Part shown: positions 53,701-64,000 of the stretch, piece by piece | Position numbering within the stretch: the first letter of the stretch is position 1 | How the letters are laid out: every line of letters starts with the position of its first letter | Assembly: GCA_004026145.2 (NCBI GenBank) | Contig: CP034975.1 | Span: 24,505,861-24,569,860, forward strand | Length of the DNA: 64,000 nt | Direction: 5' to 3' | Source of the DNA: Takifugu bimaculatus | Taxonomy: Eukaryota > Chordata > Actinopteri > Tetraodontiformes > Tetraodontidae | Program-made: the position numbers and the translations under genes | Notes under the pieces: model-generated | The model's database searches: none | What the model saw: the letters and a program-made list of their open reading frames with translations, nothing else | What the model was told of the DNA's origin: nothing

Positions 53701-56700
53701 CATCCGTTTTTCCATAAATTGGCTTTTTTTTTTAGCACTCTTTGGTTGGGTTACCAGGAACAATGGGGTGGGGGGGGGGTGAGGTGACATTGAGCAGACA
53801 GTGAGCGTTTCTCCACGCTTCAGGAGTTCATGGTCTTGTTGCCTTCAGCCTTTGTTCAAAGTGCATTTTCTCTCTGTCTTCACACAACAATGAAACATAA
53901 GGCAGTAAACAAGATGGGGGGGGGGGGGGGGGGGGGCTTCAAGTGTGGAAAAAAGTAAAGTTAAAAGTGTTTCAACACTGTAGGGTTCCTTTATCAGAGG
54001 TACTTCACCCAGACGTGTTGGGAGGAGGAACATCGTCTTCTCTTCATCAAGGTGTCTCCACGCTGTTGAAGAACCTCCGTGAACTAACTGAGACCAGCAA
54101 ATAAACAAGGTGAGCTGTTAAATATCAGACAGATTCTCCTCTTACAAACCAAAATGAAAGTTCACAGAAGCAGCACCATGATCTCACTGCACGACTGTTG
54201 AGGTGGATAATCTGTGTAAGCTGGTGTCCACAGACGGGCCAGGATCAATGACGTTCCAGCAGAACTTTGTGCTAAATTTGCTGATGTAATCAATGATATT
54301 GACTTCAACTGTCCATGTCAGCAGGAAGCCTTCAGCTAACTGCTGCACTGTGATCCAACACCCCTCGTCTAACTGCTGCATGATATGGCTAGCATAACAT
54401 TCTGGGTGCAGGAGGATGAATCAGAATAAGAGAAAAATTCTGCCTGGCTACACGTGATTTGAAGAAGAAAACCCATTTTTATACTTGTGTTGTACAATGT
54501 GGGATGAAACAAATGAAGCAGACCTTTAAATGAAGGTGCACGCCTAAGGAAATGCAATGCATTCTTAATCTCAGCTTGTAAGTGGACCTAACCCCCCAAT
54601 GCAATATATGAGCATATGTGTGGAGAGTAGGAAGCTAGTCCTTGAGCAGTTTGGCTCAGCCTTCAGGAATATGGGCGAGCGCTGGCGTCCCCGTGCCTCT
54701 CCCACCTCTCCTCCTTACTGCATTTCCAGGCTTCTGATTCTTCTGTGGCACAGGCGTCCATCCAAGGAAAGACAATATCGAGACTACCGTGTCTACAAAG
54801 CGCTGTGTAGGAGGAAAGGAGAGCGAGAAAATTAATGCTTGCCCCGAGGAATCACATTTCCCTGCTTGCTGTTGCAACCGCCATTCATCCAGAGGGGGGA
54901 GAAGAAGGACCGAAGCCCCTCCTGCGCGAGGTTATCAGCACAGGCGGCGTATCCGCCACTTGATAATGAACATCTTTCCCCCTCTCTCCATCTGTCACAT
55001 CCATTTCTTCGCATCCATCAGTCTCTGACGCTGCCCACATCTGACGCCGCCGCCGTCGCACCATGTCTGGCTGAGAGCTCTTTCTATATTTGGCACTATT
55101 CATCAGCACAGAGCCCTGAATTATTGTAATTATGTCCCCGTCACGAGCGGAGAGAATTCATCAGGATCAATGCTTAACTTCTAATGCTTAATTTTCCCCT
55201 TTGTTTCGCCTTCCTCGGGTCAGTTGGTTGCACATTCCATTCTTACAGTGGTGGTGGGCCGGCTTTTGTGTGGAAGAATAATTCCCAGTGATTAATCAAT
55301 GGCTTCCATATAGCAGCTATATTAAGGACTGATAATTCAAATCCTGCAGCAACATGATATTTAGAGTTAAAAAAAAATATAAATTTGATATTTTTCCAAT
55401 TCAAGCTCGTCTGTGTTGTTTAGCATCCACAGTAATGCTTAATATTCAGTCTGCTATTACCGGTGTGAGTGTTCTGGTCCTCTTCTCTTCATCCTCCCTC
55501 ACCCACTTATCTCAGGCTCTCTCACCTGCTACTTACCGACCCGTTCGGGTATTTTCCTCCTTCCCAAAACCAGAAACACAACCAGAGAGGCGTCAAATAA
55601 CGATTAAACAGCGCAGAAGACCTCATTCCCAACTGAATCATATACCAGATAAATGTGGGAACAATATGCTGGAGTGCTCTACCAACAAATGATGTTGCAA
55701 CTATATTTCTCCAATGCATCTTGCAGCCCTTATTTCCATACCTGCAGGAATGAAGTGTCAAAGAAAGCTTGCCTAGCAACTGTAACCATGGGGAATGGGT
55801 CAATTGTCCATGTCTCCTGTCTTCAGAACTCCTCCCTTGTGGGTTCAGGCTCCATGTGTCATGACCCCTTGAACTTCACTCTTAGGCAGCATTAATTTCC
55901 CAGTATGACCCTGTTGGACCCACATGTTCCAAAAGTGCAAACTCTTGACATCACCATCTGGATCTGTGGGTCTGTTTCTATGGGTTTTGACAGCCCCTGA
56001 TGTTAAGAGCTTTATATGGCAGCTAATGTGGGGCCAAGAGGTTATAATTATAAAACAGGTAAACTAGTGACATGTTGCCACTGTGTAACCAGTGAGCAGC
56101 AGCATCCTGGCCCACTACTGAGGTCATAAACCACCAACCGATGCAGCTACTCCCTGTGGATGAGTGCCGAGAAGTCATTTTTCATGAATGGTGAAGACAA
56201 CATAAAAAAGGCAACGACAAAACAAGGAAGATGTTAGCTAAGCTAATCAAGCTCATTACAGCTGAGGAGACAATGTGGGTTTACTTGCTCGGATGAGTTC
56301 AGGCAGCTGACGCTTGTTGTTCTGTATAAATACACAGAAAGTCATCCAAACCAAACAAATAAATCCTCTTTCAATATTTGAGTAACTGGGCTGCGATATC
56401 TCCAAATAGACCTGCTAGTCAGATTTTTAACACTACTTCTGCTCTACTAGAGAGTCCGTTTCTGATTTTTGTGAATTGTTATTTTCATGCTTTAACATTG
56501 GACAACTGTTGTTAGAAATATACACTAATGCTCGTTCCTTGTAGGGCTTTTCAAATATTGAGCAAAGCACAGCAGCCTTATTAAGATTTAGAACAAACAA
56601 ATGTACACAAATTTAGGCTTTTATTAAACAAACCCAAACCCCCCCGCCTATATTACAATGAAAGAGCTCTCCAACACAGACAAGTGTCGCTAGTAGAAGT

Positions 56701-57406
56701 CCCCCCCCCCCCCCCCCACTGGCCAACAACAATAGAGTCCTTCTCACTTTCCGCCGGTTGTTAACTCTGTATTGTGGGCTCTGACCACCCTCTGTCCCTT
56801 TCTCTGCTCCTCCTCTGAGCCATCGCACTGCTGCACATGAAAACTTGCTGGCTGACCTCTGACCTTTCACCATGTTCTGCCCCCTTCCCCCCGACGACAG
56901 CAGCTTCGCGACCCGTCGCCAGGCTGACACAGGAATTATACTGACTTTAAACAGGAAATTTCCAAAAGGAAGGTGATGTTTATGCTAGTGTGAATGACCT
57001 TAGTGCGGACTGCTGATAAGAGGCCTTCCGGCTCAATGAGAGACGTGACGTCCGTGTCACCACACAGGAACACTGACACGGAGCCACTTGTTACGCTCTT
57101 ATAATGTCGGATTGTTTCTGGCTAAAACCGAGATCAAGAAGTTTCCGCGCCTCTTGATGTTAGAGATAAATGTACCTTAGCACACGGAAAATGCTTCAAC
57201 ATATGCACACGCACGCAGACTGTTGCCGAGCTACGCAAACTTTCTGCTGATCAGTGTCTAATCTGAACAGGAAGTTTCATATCGCTCATTCTGCCAAAAA
57301 CATTCCTGTTGTCTGCGATGGAGGATTTGATACCAGTTTAAAAGAAGATCTAGATGAATTTTCTGGTAAATGGACTGTGGAAAAAGTACATGCGATGTGC
57401 AGAGAG

Positions 57407-57411
<5 letters not shown>

Positions 57412-57461
<50 letters not shown>
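57412..57461. repeat. (CA)n microsatellite
   Basis: Pure CA dinucleotides in the gene-free right third. Confidence 0.95.
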
Positions 57462-57462
<1 letters not shown>

Positions 57463-60400
57463 TGATCTTAAGGTTTAAATCCAGTTTATACTTGTTCGGC
57501 CTCGTCCCGGCGGTGTTTCTGTGGGTGTATCTGAAACAGCGGTGGAGTCACGAGGGAACGCTCACTTCATCCAGCTGCACTCTCACGTGACTGAACCGCT
57601 GTGAGCAGCAACAACCTCTGAATCCCTGGAGTTCTGCAGCCCTGGTGAAGGTTGAAGAACACAGAGGTACAACACAGCTGAGTAACTATCCAGGTCATGA
57701 GCACCGACCGACCCCGGGAGACCCAAGGGAGCACTCAGTGGACATACTGCAAAACAATCGCATGGCATTTTTCCTCGCACACGGCTCGGAGAGATGATTC
57801 TGTAAAGGCCTGTGTAGAACACAGAGCCGCAGCATCTGTGCTTTTCCGCCCGACTGCCTCAGCAAGCGGGAACGAGACGTCTCCAACCCTCAACCTTCCC
57901 GGGTCTTAAATCCCTCACCGAAAAAAGCTGTAACCAGTCAGACGGACCGCCGGTGCGCTGCGAAGAGATTTCCATTTTCTCCGGTTTGACGAGCACTCTC
58001 GGAACATGAAGAGTGGGGCTAAAGAAAGGCTCAGAGCCCATGACTCTTCCCGGAGCAGATGGCTCTACACAGTTTTGCTTTCTGCCTAAACGCAGCGCTG
58101 CGACTTAAACTCATCACTTTCACATGAATTTTTGTGAATCAACTTGGGGCTCTTGTTCTCTGGTAATGTTGCACAGGGAAATACCCTGAACTTTCTAATG
58201 ACAAATAGTGGAAGTGCAGGTTAAACACTAAACAGCCTGCTGAGTGTTGGGCTTTTAACTCCTGGTTCTTCCTGGCAGGTTAAGGATCAGGGCTTCTTCC
58301 GTAAATCACGCTGATATTACCGAATTCATTTCCAGTCTAAACCGTCCTTTTAGGAGAGTGTTTTTCATTTCACTTCCCTGCCATTGTTGTTTTTAAGACC
58401 CTCCGCTTGTTATCATGTACTGTGAAAGTCTCCCCCGCCCGGGGCCGCTCACCACTGCTGACCATTAGCTGTTTTTAATGGCCCGCATGGTCACATGGAT
58501 CGTCCAGCGTGGACTCGTTAGTCACTCGCGTATTAAAAATGCAGCTAATTTCATCCTTGTGCTGTTGCACGGGAGCAGAGTTAAAGAGAAATGCCGTGTA
58601 GGTGCCTTATGTGGTTTTCCAATTTGCTCTTAAAAACGTCAGTCAGCACTTCCAATTTTTATACACTCACCTCGACAAAATTGCCAAAATGTACTTCGAA
58701 CATTTCTTGTATCAATACATCCTCCATCATTCACAGCTGCTGGGACCTGGTGTTGCCAAGGTTCATTTTTTGTTAGCTTGAACTTTGTCACACATTTTTC
58801 TCAGTCCTGAACAGATATACGTTAGCGCATGTGCCATGTCTTCAACGGTATAATCACATTTACCTCCGCTGGGTTTTGAGGAATTTGATTTAACATGAAG
58901 AGAAAAAAAAATCCATTTGTAAAGTGCCTAATGAAGAAACATTTCTGGTTCCATTCGTGATTAATTTAAGATCCAAAGTTATGTGAAGTTCTTTTAGTCT
59001 CATTTTGTCTACAGCAGAGCTGCTTTTTTATTTTTCGGGGAAAGGATGCGGAACTTTTTGGCGCTCCGTGGTGTTGCTTTGATGTGAGCAGAGATTTACT
59101 GGCGCGCTACAAAAGCTGTTTTCAGTGTCCGTTGAAACTCGGAAAATCACTTTACGGCAGAGCTCAAACTGAAGCGGCTACAGGTTCTGTGGCGCAAGGT
59201 ATGATCCTCCTGAGGAGACATGATGTTTCGAAAACCTGCTCCGAGCATCATCATCATCACCGTCATCATCATCATTATTATCTGAGACTCCTCCCAGAGA
59301 CGGAGCCCCAGCCAGCGTGGCGCAGATGTGGCTGTGAGATATGCTGCATTGTTAACTTTGCCTCACCAAAGAGGATCTAAGAATGAAAGGAAACGTTCCT
59401 TCACTATGAATATGCAAACACGAAGCTCTGAACTGTGAACTGAAACGGTTTCTCCTCTAGGTTCCTCCTAGAGCAGCCCTGCGTCTTGCCTTTGTTTCAT
59501 ACTTCTAACAGGTGTTTAACAGGAGTTTACCAGGTGCCCACAGTGATACTGGACCATTAAGAGCAACTTAAACAGTTGATTTCTTAATGTTTGATCACCC
59601 TTGTCACCATAGAACAACAATAAATGATTTAATGAAGCGCTTCCCTGGAAAATCTATACCCATTCGTTGGTAATCGCTGTGCATCCATCTCAATTCAAGA
59701 TGTGAGACCAGCTGAAACTTCAGCAGAGCTCTTCATCAACAACCACATTTATCCGATCTGTGGAATGAACATTGTAGGAGAGAAATAAACGAGAGCACGC
59801 GGAGTAATTGTTTCTCCAGCTGCTTTAAGCAGTTGCTCAGTGTCATTAACCTCTATGGCGTGCCGCTCCGCTGACCCCGGAGACCCTTTCATCGAGCCTC
59901 TGCTCGTTCCTGCCGCACGGTGGTTGTGTGAATGTTATCTCCTGTACTGGTGACCCTTCAGGGATCATCCTGCCAGGCCAACGCCGTGTCTGAACGGCTT
60001 AAAAGGATCTGTGGCGACCCGCGTGTCTAACCAGCCACTCACGCACGGATGGATGCGCAGGAAGACCTCGTTCCAGGCGACTGATGGTCCCCTCTGGGCT
60101 GCCTGAAGCTGGGCGGAAGAAAGGTGAAAATTGGTGAAAAACAAAGGCCACGTCTCCTTTAATTCTCCACCACACTGTGCTCTGTTAGGAGCCAACATTT
60201 TAGGCACATAAATAACACAGGCGGTATTTATCACAGTACGAGTCCCACACTCGGCTGCTGCTGCCTGAAGCTCAATGAAAGTCTATTAATGCAGCTGAAA
60301 TGACTGTTTATCACATTTTTGTGTAGTGCTGCAAATACAGTTTGTGACAAGGAAATACACATTTACTTTAACATCATTTTTATAACGATGCATTATTCAG

Positions 60401-63400
60401 CGCTGCTGGCACGATGGTTGATGATTGTTTTCATCATCATCAACTACGTGCTTTCTCAGAACTGAAATCCAAACAGCCGTTTCTATACTGTAGCAACCTC
60501 AGCAGCCTCATGCTGTGCATTTGCTCCCTGAGGAGGAGGATGCGCAGATGAACTGGAGCTGGCTGGATTTTAAAAATCTTGATTTAAAACAGAATGTATG
60601 CATGTTGCGAAACACAGGGGGGATATGATCTTCATAATTTACAAAGAAAATCACTTGTGTTTCAGTTCCAGAAGCAGACCCTTTATTTGCCTTAGCATTA
60701 GAGGAGCCAAAACCACCGCGAGGCCAATAATCATCACTCACACTAAATTCAGCTGCAGCTCATGTGGATATGCTAATGAGGAGTCTGTTGTCTCCACTCG
60801 TAACTTGTGCTGCTGATTATGCAGAGTTAAACGCCAGGCTCATGGCTGCTCCTCCTCTGCATCTGCCAAATTTATTCTTGATTAACTGTGAATCAGCCAC
60901 AAAATAGCAAGGACTCATGCATGACTAATTATGTGACTTACTCCTTCTGAGCCCCTTTGTGTAAAGTGATACATCATAAGTGGATTTTCATTACCTCACG
61001 ATTAACTCGCCATTAATTACCCTTTTAATAATCACAACGGGACGTCTCGTCAGCGCGTTCTCCCCAAACCAGAGTTATTTGGGAAGGTTGATTAATGATG
61101 AGTTCATTCTAAAGTTACCACTCGCTGACTTCAATATTTTGTATCGTCATGGGAAACATTGCCTTAAGTTTCATCCCGACGTTTCTACCTGTGGCACCTG
61201 AGCCGATCCACGGTCCGATTTAATCCATCCATATTCCACCTGCCTCCGAAATGCACGTCTCTGTGGCAAAGAGCCAACACAGACATGGACACAACATAAG
61301 AACTCCCTATATTATGGCCCCTGGTCCCCTGGTCCCCTGGCCCCGCCCCTGGCCCCGCCCCCTGCCCCCCTGACATTGAAGTTATGAGCCAGTAAAAGCG
61401 CCAGCTGTCGCCCACGCCGACTCCAGGATCTTCTACATGCTCGTTGTTCCATGTGGTATCTGTTGCTCTAAAGAAATGACAGCAGGAGAGCTCATCTTCC
61501 CTGGCGGAGCTAATGAGCTGATAAACATAAATTAGTCACTTCTCACTCTTTCATCATTGATTCCTCCAGAGAAGAAGAGTGTCGGGTGATTGGACTCTGA
61601 AATCTCTCACCTTCCCTTCCTCCCTAGATTAATACATCCCAGTCAGCTGATCCCTGTGTTTGTGGCATGTGACACCCAGTGAATCATGTGATCATCGTTC
61701 TTCGTTCAGATATAGTGCACTGTGCATCACGAGTCACTGGGATGCAATCTGTTACCTCATTAGAGCAGCAACAGGACACATCATTAGCAGCAAAATCGCT
61801 ACGTTCACGTGGAATTAAAGCATCGTGTGGAGCGCTCTGTCACGCAGTCAGGCTGCTCATTATTGTAATTATGCCAGAAGCAGCTAAATATACAGCAGAG
61901 TGGCTACTGTGGATGTGCGCTATCTTTGTTCGTTGCTCATATACGCAGTGGAACATACTGTTACTCTGCTGCAGTCCTGAAAGGCTGTAATTCCATCTGT
62001 GCTTCCTGCCACATTTCACTTGGTTTTAAAAGATTCCACGTTGAGCAAAAATAAGAATTCCAGCTCCTTTAGTCCCCCATCACAATGAAAATCAGGCCCT
62101 TCATCTGTCATGTCGGGTCTAATTGTGCTCCGCTAAATCAGTCCCAGTGGTAGCGAGTCGCCTCGCTTCCATTTCAAACCTTTTGCCTCCCCCGATGGGG
62201 CATTCGGTCGGGTTGGGGCCAAAGGAGAGCATCAGGGAACTTCTGCTACGCTTTCACCAGCTCCTCACAGTCTAACTAACGAACTGTTGAGACGATCTTT
62301 CCATATATGTTAGATATGTAGGGTGTTTATTGTGTGTGCTAATGCAACACGAATGATCATCAATGCACACATGATTTACTCGGAGAGCTTTTCACAGTTT
62401 AAAATTCTCTCTCCCTCTTCTTGATGCATTAGACTAAAAATCATAATTTTGGGGGGAGGGGGGTAACAAAACTCACAATTCTGTATACTTCATTGTAATT
62501 GAGCTACCTTACGGGCAAAATGTTGAGTTATTGATGTTACATGATGACAACGCACAAGTCAGGCTAATGGGAAAACATCCGTGTAGCGTTCCTGGCTGTT
62601 AAATCCAAGGGAGGATCAATATCATGATGGATGCAACAGACACAGACAGGTCTTTAACATCAGGTGATTGAAAGACTTATTCCATATCTAAGGGCTGGTT
62701 CTTGATGACTGAACGTTGATCAGCCTGAAAAATGTGATTACAATCTGCAAATGTGTCCATGGCGACGACACAACAAGACAGGCCTCAAGTGTTTTTTCAT
62801 TTTTCACTGTTCGGACATAAAAAAGCAAGAGTGCGATGAGAACAAATGAAAAAGCTCTTCTTGCACACACAGTAATCATTTGAAAAGCTCTGTGCTGCTT
62901 CTTCCTGCCAAACACATGATACATCCCTCTTTAAAATGACTGGGAGAAAAGGCTGGAACAGGAGGCTTTTAAAGGAATTTAATACAAAAGTTTTGCAGCT
63001 ATTTCAGGACAAAAAGCTCAAAGGCCAATAAATGTAGTTTGAAGTATGTTTGGAGAGTGACAGTGTGAAATATGTAGCCTGTCTATATTGGTCCAGTGCT
63101 GTGAGGTCACACAGCTCAGTCCCTCTTAGAAACTTTACAGTTTATATTTAAGGCTTCTGGAGAGATTTTAAGTGTTGAACCTCAACTTCAGGACGCTGCT
63201 GCAGAGCGCGTCCTCAGAGCATCTTGACCCTCATCAGGGCCCCCGTCTCTACGCCCATGAGATATTCATGGGCCCTCTCATGAGTACGTCCCTGCTTTTG
63301 CTGGTCCCTGCTTTGCTGGTGATGTGTTTTCCACTGCCATCACCATCCCACGACCTTCCGTCAGCTCACGGTCTATTAAGCATGAGGGAACGGCTACTTC

Positions 63401-63579
63401 GACTCGACGACAACATCTCTGCATGATACAATTGACTGTTTATGGATGAAAACGCCTGCTGAGGTTGGGAAACATTTTTTATAAAAATTCAGCACAGACC
63501 AAAGGTGTCTGTTGTCTATCAGCTGTTCTAAAACTGTCCTGTCAGTAATATTAGCAGTATCATATAGTAATAGTATAGA

Positions 63580-64000
63580 TGGATGGATGGATGGATGGAT
63601 GGATGGATGGATGGATGGATGGATGGATGGATGGATGGGTGGGTGGATGGATGGAATGGATGGCTGGATGGGTGTGGGTGGATGGATGATGGATGGATGG
63701 ATGATGGATGGATGGATTATGATGGGTGGATGTGATGGGTGGATGGATGGTCTATGGATGGATGGAGGCAGGGATGGTAGGCTGGTGATTGGGGGTGTGT
63801 GGCTGTGGGTGATGGGTGTATGGATGGGGGTGGGGGTGGGTGGATTGCTGATGGATGTGTATGGAATGGGGGGTGGTGCTTGGGTGTCTGGATGGATGGA
63901 TGGATGGTGTTGGTGGGTGGTTGAGGATTGTATGGGGATGGATTTGGATGGATGGCTTGATGATGTGGATGTCTGGATGGATGGATGGATGGATGAGGAT
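63580..64000. repeat. (GGAT)n array decaying into GGAT/GGGTGT-rich satellite
   Basis: About 15 perfect ATGG units from 63580 are followed by over 300 bp of variants (GGGTGG, GATTAT, TGGCT insertions) running to the window edge. Confidence 0.93.

Larger units (their letters stand above)
49700..63575. other. About 14 kb with no recognisable gene
   Basis: I see no exon with homology or a coherent splice chain on either strand. Contents: (CA)n at 50637-50698, 51779-51801 and 57412-57461; a C-rich tract at 51230-51255; a G-run at 53919-53937; a C-run at 56701-56718; a CCTGGTCCC/CCCCGCCC tandem at 61318-61370. Several AT-rich stretches have repeated TAATTA/ATTAAT cores (for example 60993-61037). 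The 210-codon frame at 53155-53787 has low-complexity composition and no domain. Confidence 0.6.

Noticed and set aside
53155..53787. 210-codon open frame, longest in the right third
   Set aside because: Low-complexity Lys/Pro/Gly ends, no signal peptide, domain or splice context, and an overlapping minus frame of similar quality. Best read as chance.
59084..59380. 98-codon His-rich frame
   Set aside because: The His tract is a CAT repeat; no supporting splice or domain signal.

Overview
This is a vertebrate, almost certainly teleost, genomic segment. Multi-exon genes have GT-AG introns, many of only 80-300 bp, with abundant CA/GT microsatellites and fish-type LINE relics. The compact introns suggest a small-genome percomorph such as a pufferfish; that is inference, not proof. 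I rebuilt the genes exon by exon. Most of the exon sets close in frame and give proteins of the expected family length. Coordinates are hand-counted and may be off by a base in places.  Layout: 1-3.66 kb looks like the long 3' UTR of a plus-strand gene that lies off the left edge. 3.9-7.3 kb (minus) holds a small, easily missed gene for a TCR-zeta/Fc-receptor-gamma family signalling adaptor. 8.5-13.3 kb (+) is lamp1, in a one-domain form, with CLEAR-like boxes in its promoter. 14.1-16.7 kb (-) is grtp1, 17.5-24.0 kb (-) is dcun1d2, 25.3-31.7 kb (+) is tfdp1 and 32.3-35.0 kb (+) is grk1. 35.3-37.3 kb (-) is a METTL21C/E-type lysine methyltransferase. 40.3-41.7 kb (-) is a C-type lectin-like gene whose reading frame is broken twice. 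44.6-49.7 kb (+) is jam2. From 49.7 kb to the end I find no exon. That stretch holds simple repeats, AT-rich homeodomain-core clusters and a terminal GGAT-type satellite.  The lamp1-grtp1-dcun1d2-tfdp1-grk1 order and orientation match human 13q34, with ADPRHL1, TMCO3 and ATP4B missing from between them. The genes are a chromosomal neighbourhood rather than a pathway: lysosomal membrane, Rab-GAP, cullin neddylation, E2F dimerisation, phototransduction shut-off, protein methylation and cell adhesion. The most novel items are the zeta/FcR-gamma-like adaptor with its ambiguous cytoplasmic end, the one-domain lamp1, the frame-broken lectin and the candidate alternative 5' exons of tfdp1.
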